Below, piece by piece: positions 34,090 through 44,010 of a stretch of DNA of 64,000 bases. The first letter of the stretch is position 1. The number at the start of each line of letters is the position of its first letter. The notes below the pieces were generated by a model. The model worked only from the letters and a program-made list of their open reading frames with translations, made no database searches and was not told where the DNA came from. The position numbers and the translations under genes were made by a program. This stretch comes from an uncultured Clostridia bacterium (GTDB taxonomy: Bacteria > Bacillota > Clostridia > Christensenellales > Aristaeellaceae): contig CANOHT010000012.1 in NCBI GenBank assembly GCA_947565865.1, forward strand, positions 1-64,000, given 5' to 3'.

Positions 34090-35397
34090 ATGCCAAAGAT
34101 TTATGGAAGCCAAAATGTACTGGAGGCAGCCCTGGCAAGGCTCCGACGGATGTTCGCGGCGTTCGACCATGTGTACTTTTCCGTGTCGGGCGGCAAGGAT
34201 TCCAGCGTCATGGTGCAGCTGGCCGACAGGGTAGCGGCGGAAATGGGCTGTCAGTACGATGTGCTGTACATTGACTTTGAGGCCCAGTATGCCCGTACCA
34301 TTCGTCACATCGAGGAGCTGAAGGGGCTGAAGCAAATCGGCCGGTTCTACCATGTGGCGCTCCCCATCGCTCTGCGCAACGCCGTGTCCATGCTGCAGCC
34401 CAAATGGATCTGCTGGGATGAGCGCTGCCGCGATCTGTGGGTGCGTCCCATGCCGGAGGACGCCGTCACGCAGCACAATTGTCCATGGCCATGGTTCTAT
34501 CACGGCATGGAGTTTGAGGACTTCATCATCGCCTTCGCCAAGTGGTATCGGGAAACCTGCGGCGGCCTGTGCGCCTGCGGCGTGGGCATTCGGGCGGATG
34601 AAAGCCTGAATCGCTTCCAGACCATCGCGTTTTATGAGCGCAAGGAGGAATACCAGGGCCTGCACTGGACAACGCGGGTGGATGAGGGGATTTACAACGC
34701 TTATCCGATTTATGACTGGCGGGTGGGGGATATCTGGGGCGCCGTCAGCCAGCTTGACCTGATGTACAATGAAATCTACGAGCTCATGTACAAAAACGGT
34801 CTGAACATTCATCAGCAGCGCTTGTGCCAGCCCTACGGCGACGATCAGCGCAACGGTCTGGATCAGTTTCGCGCCCTGGAGCCGGAAACCTGGGAGAAGG
34901 TGCTCAATCGGGTTAACGGCGTCAATTTCGGCAACATTTACTGCCGCACGACGGCCCTGGGCAACATCAAGTCCTTCAAGCCGGACAGCATGACCTGGGA
35001 GCAGTACACGGTGTTTTTGATGGAAAGCATCGGGCTGTATAACCGGGAGCTGATGCTGCACTATTACGGCAAGATTCGCAAGTTCATCCGCTGGTTTGAG
35101 AAGCAGGAGGGCATTGCCGTCACGGATATTCCGGGGGAGGCTGACCGCAAGCTGGAGCAGCAGCGCAAGGCCATCAGCTGGCGGCGGATTGCCCGGGCCA
35201 TCGAGAAGAACGACTTCTACATGAAGCGCCTGTCCTTCTCCCAGACCAAAACGGATCAGCGCAAGCTGGAAACCTTTGTGCGTACCTGTAGCAACTTTTT
35301 AACCAAAGATACAGAAACAACAGACGGCGATCTCCGCCGCTTTGTGGAAAGGCGTGAATTGGATGAATGTGATGAGGCTGGATCGAAATCATCCTGA
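34090..35397 (+). CDS. IbrA-like PP-loop protein, PAPS reductase family (DUF3440)
   Basis: 435 residues. The PP-loop SVSGGKDSSVMVQL (SGGKDS at 33-38) is intact and is followed by DVLYIDFEAQY, then GVGIRADESLNRF, the second conserved block. YPIYDWRVGDIW is typical of the IbrA/DUF3440 branch. Several Cys (C108, C113, C131, C157, C161, C163) could hold an Fe-S cluster or zinc. PP-loop enzymes activate a carbonyl or sulfate group with ATP; DndC and SspD in DNA phosphorothioation belong to the same superfamily, and IbrA of E. coli is the nearest named relative. GGAG 5 bases before the ATG. Most likely chemistry is nucleotide or nucleic-acid modification, unproven. Confidence 0.88.
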   Translation: MPKIYGSQNVLEAALARLRRMFAAFDHVYFSVSGGKDSSVMVQLADRVAAEMGCQYDVLYIDFEAQYARTIRHIEELKGLKQIGRFYHVALPIALRNAVSMLQPKWICWDERCRDLWVRPMPEDAVTQHNCPWPWFYHGMEFEDFIIAFAKWYRETCGGLCACGVGIRADESLNRFQTIAFYERKEEYQGLHWTTRVDEGIYNAYPIYDWRVGDIWGAVSQLDLMYNEIYELMYKNGLNIHQQRLCQPYGDDQRNGLDQFRALEPETWEKVLNRVNGVNFGNIYCRTTALGNIKSFKPDSMTWEQYTVFLMESIGLYNRELMLHYYGKIRKFIRWFEKQEGIAVTDIPGEADRKLEQQRKAISWRRIARAIEKNDFYMKRLSFSQTKTDQRKLETFVRTCSNFLTKDTETTDGDLRRFVERRELDECDEAGSKSS

Positions 35398-35719
35398 GTT
35401 TTATAATCATATGGGCCCTGTTTTCGGCTCGCGGATCATTGAACAGACAACCCGGGATCGCTTTTACGATGACCCGGAAAAGCATTGGTATTTGCTGCCC
35501 GGCATGGGCGCTGCCTCCGTGCGGGATCTTCGGGTAAAGAATTTCTGGGCCGTCAGCGCCGATGCCGCCGCGCTGCTGATCGACGCTTTTTTGGAGGATT
35601 ACGTCCAGCTGAGCGGCGTCCTCCCCAGAACGTATGAGGCGACCTTCCAGCGCAAAGGCTTCCGAACCGAGCACTACCGAAAGAACTTTATTGAGGTATA
35701 TTATCTTGAAAAAGATTGA
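35363..35719 (+). CDS. small GNAT-like protein between ibrA-like and ibrB-like genes
   Basis: 118 residues. It overlaps the 3' end of the PP-loop gene by 35 bases and the 5' end of the ParB-like gene by 14 bases. GGAAAGG lies 10 bases before the ATG. The C-terminal half (DAFLEDYVQLSG...TYEATFQRKGFRTEHYRKNFIEVYYL) resembles the last part of a GNAT fold (Y..F.k.GF....Y.knf.Ev), but the acetyl-CoA loop is not seen. It may be a degenerate acyltransferase-fold adaptor. The tight overlap on both sides argues that it works with the two Ibr-like proteins. Confidence 0.65.
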   Translation: MNVMRLDRNHPEFYNHMGPVFGSRIIEQTTRDRFYDDPEKHWYLLPGMGAASVRDLRVKNFWAVSADAAALLIDAFLEDYVQLSGVLPRTYEATFQRKGFRTEHYRKNFIEVYYLEKD

Positions 35720-36263
35720 ATTTCCTGTGCTGAACGTGCGCATGGTGCCTACGGAAAAGATCGTAGCCAACGACTACAATCCCAACCGCATGGCTTCGCC
35801 GGAGATGAAGCTGCTGAAAATCTCCATCGAGGAGGATGGCTACACCCAGCCCATTGTGGCCTACTACAATGAGGCGGAGGATTTGTATGAGGTGGTGGAC
35901 GGCTTTCATCGGTATTTGGTGAACGAGCAGTACTTCCACCAGCGGGAATTGCCCGTGGTGGTGATCGACAAGCCCATTGACCAGCGTATCGCCAGTACCA
36001 TCCGTCACAACCGCGCCCGGGGTACCCACCAGATCCTGGATATGTCCCACATCGTATGCTCCCTGACGGCCAAAGGCTGGGAGGATGGAAGAATCTGCAA
36101 ATATCTGGGAATGGAGCTGGACGAGGTGATCCGCCTCAAGCAGGTTAGCGGCCTGAAGGAGGCCTTTGCGGATCATGTGTTTTCCAAGTCATGGGTGGAG
36201 TTTGAACGGCGGCTGGAGGAAGAAACGGCCGCGGAGGCGGAGAACAGGGACGCCGGGGATTAA
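35706..36263 (+). CDS. IbrB-like ParB/sulfiredoxin-fold protein
   Basis: 185 residues. The ParB N-terminal nucleotide-binding fold is clear: NDYNPNRMASPEMKLLKISI, QPIVAYY and the box EVVDGFHRYLV. NRARGTHQILDMS is the second box, and a helix-turn-helix-like segment WEDGRICKYLGMELDEVIRL follows. Start is taken as TTG 35706 because GAGG lies 9 bases upstream and homology begins at KKIEFPVLNV; no closer ATG exists. IbrB partners IbrA in E. coli and phages, and this fold can be a CTPase, ATPase or nuclease. A stem terminator follows immediately. Confidence 0.88.
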   Translation: MKKIEFPVLNVRMVPTEKIVANDYNPNRMASPEMKLLKISIEEDGYTQPIVAYYNEAEDLYEVVDGFHRYLVNEQYFHQRELPVVVIDKPIDQRIASTIRHNRARGTHQILDMSHIVCSLTAKGWEDGRICKYLGMELDEVIRLKQVSGLKEAFADHVFSKSWVEFERRLEEETAAEAENRDAGD

Positions 36264-36264
36264 G

Positions 36265-36303
36265 AAAGGCAAGACCCGCCATACCAGGGGGAGCCTTGCC
36301 TTT
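36265..36303. terminator. bidirectional terminator after the IbrAB-type operon
   Basis: A 9-bp stem, AAAGGCAAG (36265-36273) with CTTGCCTTT (36295-36303), and a 21-base loop lie between convergent genes. Short T-rich flanks occur on both strands. Confidence 0.7.
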
Positions 36304-36310
36304 ATCTGTT

Positions 36311-37144
36311 TCAGCGGGTCTGGCGGATAGGATGGCGCGCCAGCCAGCGGACTGACTTTTCCAGGGCCGCGATGGTTTTTGTTTCCAGAACGCATCGCCC
36401 GCGGCAGCTTTCAGCAAATCGAAGCCTTTCCGGCAGATCAATGTCGCCGTCGCCCAGGGCCAAGTGATTCCGGGGCGGTACCTCAGCGCCGTCATGTATG
36501 TGAAAATGAACCACCTTGGACGCATGCTCCATGAGGAAGGGCACATCCTTTTCTCCGGCGGCTTTGGCATGCCCAATGTCCCAGGTGAGGCCGAAGCACG
36601 GGCTTTGCAGCAGGCAGTTGATGGCCTCCCGCTCATAATCCCGGAAGCCGTCCGTATTTTCAATGGCAATGATAAGATCGTCGCCGTCAATCCATTCCTC
36701 ACACAGTACGCGGAAGGAACGATATGAAGCCATATAGGCGCTGAAGTTCCGCTCGTACATCTGCACCTTCCGATCAGGGAGGGTGATATGGATGCCATGA
36801 TTCATGTGCATGGTGAGGACGAGGGGCGGGGCGGAGGCGCAATGGTCGCGCAGGCACAGAAGCTTCTTGGCCGCGCCGATCGTCCGCCGGACGGTTTCCA
36901 GATACGCGGCGGAAACGAGCGGGTTGAAGTCCGCGATGTTCAGGCTTTCGTCAAGGTGGATGGTGTAGTCAATGCCCGCCGAACGGGCCGCGTCCACCAG
37001 AAAAGCCGTGTCCTCCAGGGAATCAAGCTGGTATTCCGGGAAGTTCATATTCAGCTCAAGAAAGCTGAGGTTGAGCGCCTTGCACAGCGCGACGTTCTCC
37101 GCCAAGGCGCGGTTTTCGATCAGCGTGGGCATACCAAACTGCAT
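36311..37144 (-). CDS. sugar phosphate isomerase/epimerase-like TIM-barrel protein
   Basis: 277 residues of the xylose isomerase-like (AP endonuclease 2) family. Barrel strands carry candidate metal ligands: IDYTIHLDE, LVLTMHMNH, IIAIENTDG, FGLTWDIGHA and VVHFHIHD. Family members isomerise or epimerise sugars and need Mn2+ or Zn2+, or are endonuclease IV relatives; the substrate here is unknown. Start 37144 is set by AAGGAGG 6 bases upstream. Same strand as the zinc-ribbon gene, 107 bases downstream of it. Confidence 0.85.
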   Translation of the reverse strand: MQFGMPTLIENRALAENVALCKALNLSFLELNMNFPEYQLDSLEDTAFLVDAARSAGIDYTIHLDESLNIADFNPLVSAAYLETVRRTIGAAKKLLCLRDHCASAPPLVLTMHMNHGIHITLPDRKVQMYERNFSAYMASYRSFRVLCEEWIDGDDLIIAIENTDGFRDYEREAINCLLQSPCFGLTWDIGHAKAAGEKDVPFLMEHASKVVHFHIHDGAEVPPRNHLALGDGDIDLPERLRFAESCRGRCVLETKTIAALEKSVRWLARHPIRQTR

Positions 37145-37251
37145 CGGCAGCCTCCTTTTCTCCGATAGAGTGCGGCGTTGAACCAGAAGCGCCCGCTGAA
37201 AGCAGGAGCTTCCAGCGGGCGGCATGGTTGGCTTGGGTATGGTCAATGGAC

Positions 37252-37962
37252 TTACTGAATAATCATCCGACCGCAGGTTTCACATTCCACCAAGGCGCTG
37301 CCGCTCTTGATCTTTCGCAGGAGGGCGGAGGGCTGTGCCGTGTTGCAGCCGCTGCACTGGTCGCCGATGAGCCGGGCCATGGGGGGCGCGATGTGCTTCT
37401 TGATGGCGTTGTATTCCGCCAGCAGCGCCTTGTCCACCTTGGCGGCCATACCGGCGGCCACGGCGCGCTGCTCGTCCAGGGCGGCCTTCTTTTCCTTGAT
37501 TTCCTTATCGTACACGACCTTCAGCTGGTCGAACTCCATTTTCACCTTGGCAGCTTCGTGCCGCAGCGCGCGCTGACGCTTGTCATAGTCGCTGGCGTCC
37601 TTGACGATGCGGTTCATCTCCTGCTCGTAGGAGGCGATGGTTTCGCGGCAGCGGGTGGCCTCCTGCAGCATCGCGCGGGCAGCGTCGGAATCCTCGGGGG
37701 GATTGGCGCTGACCTTGGCGGCCAGGGCGCTCAGCTGCTCCTCGCAGCGTGCGATGGCGTCGCGGATGGCGTCCTTGCGGTCGGCCATGACGGCAACCTG
37801 CTCTTCGATCTGCTTATATTGCTTCTGGTGCTCCATGATGAAGTCGCGGCTCTTTTCCAGCTTCTGACGGGTGGGGGAGCGACGAATCTCGTTGGCGACG
37901 CGGTCCGCCTTCATGTCCTCCTGCTGATACTGCCACATAAGCTCAAGCTGCTGCTGATCCAT
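37252..37962 (-). CDS. coiled-coil zinc ribbon protein (COG1579)
   Basis: 236 residues. Residues 1-195 are long charged coiled-coil helices; the C-terminus is a C4 zinc ribbon, CSGCNTAQ...VECETCG. This family is commonly found next to nif3 and trmK in Firmicutes and is thought to bind nucleic acids, without known function. GAAGGAGG is 7 bases before the ATG at 37962. It is 37 bases downstream of nif3 in the rpoD-trmK-nif3 gene order. Confidence 0.9.
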   Translation of the reverse strand: MDQQQLELMWQYQQEDMKADRVANEIRRSPTRQKLEKSRDFIMEHQKQYKQIEEQVAVMADRKDAIRDAIARCEEQLSALAAKVSANPPEDSDAARAMLQEATRCRETIASYEQEMNRIVKDASDYDKRQRALRHEAAKVKMEFDQLKVVYDKEIKEKKAALDEQRAVAAGMAAKVDKALLAEYNAIKKHIAPPMARLIGDQCSGCNTAQPSALLRKIKSGSALVECETCGRMIIQ

Positions 37963-37999
37963 GGGTTGACCTCCTTCTGACGGATTGTGCGGCCTTCCG

Positions 38000-38773
38000 T
38001 CAAGGCTGCGCGGGCGCTGCGTAAGCACAGACGCGCGATTTCGTTACACATACAGAATATTTTACCGCATTCCAGCGATTTTGTAAAGCGTCTGCCAGGG
38101 CAAAGATTCCCGGTTCCTCCGTGGCGTGGTGACCGGCCTCCAGACCCAGCAGACCGGCGTCTGCTAGGGCCAGGGCATGATGATGCTTCATTTCGCCGGT
38201 GATGAAGGCGTCCGCGCCCAGGGCCGCGGCTTCCGCCCAGGCGTCGCTGCCTGCGCCGGAGGACACCGCCACCCGGACAATGGGACGCTGGATATTGCCC
38301 ATAGGGCGCACGACGGTATGAAGCGCTGACGCCGCATGGGCGATGAGCTGCTGGGCGGATAAGGGCTGGGGCAGGGTGCCGATCCGCAGATAGCCCTCGC
38401 CGGTTACATCGCGCATACCCAGCGTCCCGGCCAAAACGTCGTTGATGCCGCCAGGCGCGCGATCCAGGTTGGTATGGGCCGCGATGAGCGCCATCCTGCC
38501 GCGGATCAGCCGGGCGAGGAGGCGGCCTTCATAATCGCTCTCAAGCAGACGATGCGTCCCTGTGAACATCAGCGGGTGGTGGGTAACGATGAGGCTGGCA
38601 TGGGCGGCTTCCGCCTCATCCAGTACGCGCTGGGTGACGTCCAATGCTACATGGATGCCCGTGACAGGCGCGGCGGGGCTGCCGACCAGCAGCCCGGCGT
38701 TGTCAGCGGCATCCTGGGTATCAAAGGGCGCAAGGCTGTTGACGAAATCGTAAATATCCTGAACGGTCGGCAT
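38000..38773 (-). CDS. Nif3-like dinuclear metal-centre protein
   Basis: 257 residues of the NIF3/DUF34 family. Metal ligands appear as LIVTHHPLMF, AAHTNLD and the C-terminal GLLGLEAGHHATEE. Related proteins are GTP cyclohydrolase I type 2 candidates, but activity is unsettled. TTGGAGGG lies before the ATG. The start is 3 bases after trmK ends, a conserved neighbourhood in Firmicutes that suggests a linked RNA or nucleotide role. Confidence 0.93.
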   Translation of the reverse strand: MPTVQDIYDFVNSLAPFDTQDAADNAGLLVGSPAAPVTGIHVALDVTQRVLDEAEAAHASLIVTHHPLMFTGTHRLLESDYEGRLLARLIRGRMALIAAHTNLDRAPGGINDVLAGTLGMRDVTGEGYLRIGTLPQPLSAQQLIAHAASALHTVVRPMGNIQRPIVRVAVSSGAGSDAWAEAAALGADAFITGEMKHHHALALADAGLLGLEAGHHATEEPGIFALADALQNRWNAVKYSVCVTKSRVCAYAAPAQP

Positions 38774-38776
38774 GGC

Positions 38777-39448
38777 TTATCCCTCCAATTGGGCTTGATA
38801 AAAGCGAATGGCGTCTTCCAGCGCGGCAATGGCGGCGGCATCCTCCATAGCGGCGCGGCGCAGACCGTTCAGTTTCGTGGTCAGCACGGCGATCCGCCAG
38901 CGAATGTAGTCCGCCAGCAGGGGGGACCTGCTCTGAAACAGCAGGGAACCAAAGGCGATTTCCGCCTCCGACTGCTGGGCAGCCCCCGGCTCCGCCCGCC
39001 AAACAACATAGAAGCGGCCCGCCGCACGGCAGAGTTCCTCCCGGGTGAGATGATAGTCAATCCGGCCAACGGCTCTGCGCACCATCGGGAGATCGGTATG
39101 GGCGGAAAGGATCAGCACCGCGCCCTGGAGCCGCTGCCGTCCCTCTGTCAGCAGGCGTGCGATGGTCTCGCCTCCCAGGCCCATCATGGATACGCAGCCG
39201 CAGGGCTCTCGCAGCGCGGCCAGACCGTCAGCGCAGACGAGCTCGGTTCGTCCGGACAGGCCACGGCGCTGTACCTCGGCCTTGGCGCGGGCCAGGGCCT
39301 TGGGGCTAACGTCTGCCAGCAGCATCCGCTGGCAGATATGCTGCTCCAGCAGGTGGCAGGGCAAAAAGCCGTGGTCGGTGCCGATGTCCGCGCCCAGGGC
39401 GCAGGGCTCGTACAGCGCGGCGGCCAGGGAAAGGCGCTCGTCCAGCAT
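38777..39448 (-). CDS. trmK: tRNA (adenine(22)-N(1))-methyltransferase TrmK
   Basis: 223 residues. The SAM-binding motif is ALGADIGTDHGFLPCHLL near the N-terminus, then LADVSPKALARAKAE. The catalytic region is VSMMGLGGETIARLL, and the C-terminal helical domain ends ALEDAIRFYQAQL. It methylates A22 in the D-loop of tRNA. GGAGGG precedes the ATG. It lies downstream of rpoD, separated by a strong terminator, so it probably has its own promoter, which I could not pin down. Confidence 0.94.
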   Translation of the reverse strand: MLDERLSLAAALYEPCALGADIGTDHGFLPCHLLEQHICQRMLLADVSPKALARAKAEVQRRGLSGRTELVCADGLAALREPCGCVSMMGLGGETIARLLTEGRQRLQGAVLILSAHTDLPMVRRAVGRIDYHLTREELCRAAGRFYVVWRAEPGAAQQSEAEIAFGSLLFQSRSPLLADYIRWRIAVLTTKLNGLRRAAMEDAAAIAALEDAIRFYQAQLEG

Positions 39449-39685
39449 GGTGTTCCCTCCAAGTGTGTAATGTGGTAACGCGCCCGTCCTTGCGCAGAGC
39501 CAATGGCGAAGCCGGAGCAGCGGTCAGCTTCTCCGGCCAGCTGGCGAGCGGCCCGCTGACTGTTCATCAAAATCGGCGCCATGTGCGGTGATTTTCTCGC
39601 TTTTTCGCCAGAAAAAATCTCCCTGTACGAACGAATGTCCGAGAGAACAGCGTTGCCGATCGATCAGTGAGTGAGTGCGGAACTC

Positions 39686-39711
39686 AAAAAAGTGGCGTAA
39701 GCCACTTTTTT
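39686..39711. terminator. terminator of rpoD, AAGTGGC palindrome
   Basis: An 11-bp perfect stem (AAAAAAGTGGC at 39686-39696 with 39701-39711) and 4-base loop. The A/T ends make it a good terminator for rpoD on the minus strand. The core AAGTGGC/GCCACTT is shared with hairpins at 4655 and 53379. Confidence 0.85.
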
Positions 39712-39718
39712 GACGACC

Positions 39719-40822
<1,104 letters not shown>

Positions 40823-40858
40823 ACGGAATCCTCTCCTTTTCCTGCCGCCACAAAGGGA

Positions 40859-42637
40859 TCATCCCTTGGCGGACTTCAAGCGGTTCAAGTATGCGTTGAG
40901 CGTTTGGACCTCGGTCATAGCGGCCATTTTTTCCTCGCCGCTCAGGCTGTTGATGGTCAGCATCAGGGCCTTGAGCTTCTCCTGGGCGCGCTTGCGCCGC
41001 AGGGAGTTCAGGCAGTCCTGAGCCATCCGAATGGATTGGTCGGTGCTCTCGCTGGGCGGCGTCAGCAGCAGGCGGCTGACCCGCGCGCGGGAGGGCTCGT
41101 CCGGCTGCTCCTCCGCCAGACTTGCGGGGGAACGACCGGCGGTCAGGTCGTTGTAAAGCGCCTTGAGCAGAGGATCGTCGAAGTCCTCCCCGGTGGCGAT
41201 GTCCGCGGGCAGCTGCCCGGTGGCCAGGAGGGAAATGAGCAATTCCTCGGCTCTGGTGTCCTCCGCGTCGGCGGAAGGCGAGGTGCGGGGCGCGGGACGG
41301 CGGGGCGCTGCTGCCGCCGCGGCGGGGAGGGTCTGGCCGATCTGCGCCAGCAGAACCTCCCGGGTAAAGCCGGTGTGCACCATCAGCTCTTGAAGGTGAT
41401 TTTCCAGCTCCACAGGCTGAAGATCCCGCAGGATCACCGCGCAGGCCTTGGCGTACTCCGTGCGCCCCTCCTGGGTGCTCAGGTCGTGCTCCTCGCGCAG
41501 GCGGCGGATGCGATAGGTCTCAGGGGTGAGGGCGGGGAGGCGGCTGAAGGCCTCCGGGCCATCCCGGCGAATGAACTCGTCCGGGTCCAAGCCGTCGGGG
41601 AAGTCCAGCACCCGGGCGGGGATGTCCTCCGCCTTGAGAATGTCCAGTCCCCGCAGGATGGCGTGCTGACCCGCGCTGTCCCCGTCATAGCTCAGGTAAA
41701 CCCGGGGGGCAAAGCGTTTGAGCAGCTTCGCCTGCTCGCTGGTCAGGGCGGTGCCCAGGGTGGCGCACACGCCGGTGACGCCGAACTGCGTCAGAGACAC
41801 CACATCCATATAGCCTTCCACCAGAACCACGCGCTCCAGATGACGCTCCTTGCGCAGCAGATTGGCCGCGTACACGCCCAGCCGCTTGTTAAACACCGGC
41901 GTATCGGAGGTGTTGAGGTACTTGGGCTGCGCGTCGCCCAGGGCTCTCCCGCCGAAGGCCAGCACATTGCCGTACTGGTCGATGATGGGGAAGATAGCCC
42001 TGTTGCGGAACATATCGAAGGCGCGGCGTGGCCGGGCCGGGGCGTCCGCCGTGGCAGACTCGGCGTCCTTGACAACCGTGAGGCCGCACAGACGCAATTC
42101 CTCCTGGGAATACCCCAACTCCGTCAGATGGCGGGTCAGGGCGTCCCACTGATTGGGGGCGGCTCCCAGGCCGAATTTGCGGATGACGCTGTCGGTCAGC
42201 CCGCGCCCCTTGAGGTAATCCAGCATGGGCTTTCCCGCATCGGTAAACAGGGTCTGATGAAAGTAACGGGCGGCATCCTTGTTGGCGGCCAGGAGACGTT
42301 CCCGCTGGCTGCGGCGGCGCTGGTAGTCAGGATCGTCCTCCATCTGGGGCAGCGGCATGTGCAGCTGATCGGCCAGGAACTTCACCGCGTCGGGAAATTC
42401 CAGCCGCTCCATGTCCATAACGAACTGAATGACGCTGCCGCTGGCCTTGCAGCCAAAGCAATAGTACAGCTGCCGCTCGCTGTCCACGGAAAAAGAGGCG
42501 GTCTTCTCGCCGTGAAAGGGGCACAGGCCCCAGTATCGGTGCCCGTTTTTCTTCAGTGTGACATAGCCGGATACAACCTGTACCAGGTCGGCCCGCGACC
42601 GAAGCTCATCCAGCCATGCGGAGGGAAAGCGTGCCAT
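40859..42637 (-). CDS. dnaG: DNA primase DnaG
   Basis: 592 residues. The N-terminal zinc domain has C39, H42, C60 and C63 (CPFHGEKTASF...YYCFGC). The TOPRIM core carries VVLVEGYMDVVSL and YLSYDGDSAGQHA with the metal-binding acidic residues. FGGRALGDAQPKYLNTSDTP is the basic RNA polymerase segment. The C-terminal helicase-binding domain is present but weakly conserved. It makes RNA primers for replication. Middle gene of dgt-dnaG-rpoD. Confidence 0.97.
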   Translation of the reverse strand: MARFPSAWLDELRSRADLVQVVSGYVTLKKNGHRYWGLCPFHGEKTASFSVDSERQLYYCFGCKASGSVIQFVMDMERLEFPDAVKFLADQLHMPLPQMEDDPDYQRRRSQRERLLAANKDAARYFHQTLFTDAGKPMLDYLKGRGLTDSVIRKFGLGAAPNQWDALTRHLTELGYSQEELRLCGLTVVKDAESATADAPARPRRAFDMFRNRAIFPIIDQYGNVLAFGGRALGDAQPKYLNTSDTPVFNKRLGVYAANLLRKERHLERVVLVEGYMDVVSLTQFGVTGVCATLGTALTSEQAKLLKRFAPRVYLSYDGDSAGQHAILRGLDILKAEDIPARVLDFPDGLDPDEFIRRDGPEAFSRLPALTPETYRIRRLREEHDLSTQEGRTEYAKACAVILRDLQPVELENHLQELMVHTGFTREVLLAQIGQTLPAAAAAAPRRPAPRTSPSADAEDTRAEELLISLLATGQLPADIATGEDFDDPLLKALYNDLTAGRSPASLAEEQPDEPSRARVSRLLLTPPSESTDQSIRMAQDCLNSLRRKRAQEKLKALMLTINSLSGEEKMAAMTEVQTLNAYLNRLKSAKG

Positions 42638-42792
42638 GTTTGCTTCACCTGCCTATATGTTCGCCACGCTTCGCGCATTTCCTTCTTTTTGCGGGGGAAT
42701 TCCTTGAAATGGCTGGGCTTTTTCAAAAGAAAACCAGCCTGTACGCAGGATAACAGCAATGCCGTGGGAAGCGAATACTGTTCATCGCGCCG

Positions 42793-43797
42793 TTAAAGGG
42801 TGGGGAAGGATGCCGGGACGAAAAGCTGCTGATAAGTCCGCACCGCGTATCGGTCGGTCATGCAGGACAGGAAGTCGCACACGCCGCGCTCGGAGCCCTC
42901 CCGGTAGCCGATGAGCATGAACTCCTCGGGCATCTCGCCGGGGTGCTCAATATAGTAGCGGAACAGTCCCTTCATGACATGGTCGCAGCGGTTTTCCTCA
43001 GCTGCCCGCCATTGGTCGCGGTAGACCCGCTCGAACATGAACTCCCGCAGGCCGTCCATGGCCTCCTGCACCAGGGGGCTCATGGTCAGCCGCGGCTTGC
43101 CCTGGCTGCATTGCACAATGTCCAGGATCATGGTGTTAATGCGCTCGCCATGGGTCTGACCCAGCGTCTTTAGGCAGTCCGCGGGCAGTTCAAAGGGCTT
43201 GAGCACCCCGCCGCGCAGGGCATCATCGAGGTCGTGGTTCAGGTAGGCGATGCGGTCGGCCCGGCGGACGCACTGGCCCTCCAGCGTGGCGGGCTGCTGT
43301 CTGCCGGAATGGCACAGGATACCGTCCCGAACCTCCCAGGTCAGGTTCAGCCCGGCGCCGTCCTGCTCCAGGGCCTTGACCACCCGCAGGGACTGTTCAT
43401 TGTGCCGGAAGCCGCCGGGCATCAATTCATCCAGGGAGCGTTCCCCGATATGGCCGAAAGGGGTATGGCCCAGGTCGTGACCCAGGGCGATGGCCTCGGT
43501 CAGGTCCTCATTGAGCCGCAGGGCACGGGCCAGGGTGCGGGCTACCTGAGCGACCTCCAGCGTGTGGGTGAGGCGAGTGCGATAGTGGTCGCCTTCAGGC
43601 GAAAGGAACACCTGGGTCTTGAATTTCAGCCGACGGAAGGCCTTGCAATGGATGATCCGATCCCGATCCCGCTGAAAGGCGGTGCGCAGGGAACAGGGCT
43701 CCACAGGGCGCTCCCGGCCGCGGGTTTGACTGCTTTGAACCGCCAAAGGGGACAGAAACGCCGATTCCGTCGCCTCCACCTGCTCCCGAATGGTCAT
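42793..43797 (-). CDS. dgt: dGTP triphosphohydrolase-like protein
   Basis: 334 residues of the HD-domain dNTPase family. Metal ligands are H78 (RLTHTLEVAQ) and H107/D108 (GHDLGHTPFGH), with a downstream Asp in IAYLNHDLDDA. It controls dNTP pools by removing triphosphate. Start 43797 is set by AAGGAGG 8 bases upstream. It heads the dgt-dnaG-rpoD cluster, 155 bases before dnaG; that gap contains a hairpin (GGCTGG/CCAGCC near 42710-42740) but no gene. Confidence 0.94.
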   Translation of the reverse strand: MTIREQVEATESAFLSPLAVQSSQTRGRERPVEPCSLRTAFQRDRDRIIHCKAFRRLKFKTQVFLSPEGDHYRTRLTHTLEVAQVARTLARALRLNEDLTEAIALGHDLGHTPFGHIGERSLDELMPGGFRHNEQSLRVVKALEQDGAGLNLTWEVRDGILCHSGRQQPATLEGQCVRRADRIAYLNHDLDDALRGGVLKPFELPADCLKTLGQTHGERINTMILDIVQCSQGKPRLTMSPLVQEAMDGLREFMFERVYRDQWRAAEENRCDHVMKGLFRYYIEHPGEMPEEFMLIGYREGSERGVCDFLSCMTDRYAVRTYQQLFVPASFPTL

Positions 43798-44010
43798 CCG
43801 TGCCGCCTCCTTCCATGGGCCATGATGAATATATACAACACGAACAGGCCGAAATCCTTGTAAAAAGGCAAAGAAAAGCGCTGGAAAGGCAGCAAATGTC
43901 TGGAGAGGACGGCTTTTCCGCGTGAGCGGCGGGTGACGGGCCTTGACAGCAGGGGCTTTTGCCGGTGCCATGAGCACAGAAAATGGAAAATTGTGAAGGA
44001 ATTATCAATA

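Noticed and set aside
31825..36263. The IbrAB-type operon as part of an intact prophage or conjugative element.
   Set aside because: Flanks are ordinary chromosomal genes with terminators. No integrase, structural, relaxase or attachment-site sequence is visible in the window, although an ancient mobile origin remains possible.
31825..36263. Interpretation as a Dnd or Ssp phosphorothioation system.
   Set aside because: There is a PP-loop protein, but no DndA/SspA cysteine desulfurase, no DndD SMC-like ATPase and no DndE or SspE. The SNF2-like protein is not a DndD.
43943..43971. A TTGACA upstream of the AT-rich GNAT gene as a promoter.
   Set aside because: At 17 bases spacing the -10 would be TGCCAT, a poor match; no confident promoter could be assigned.
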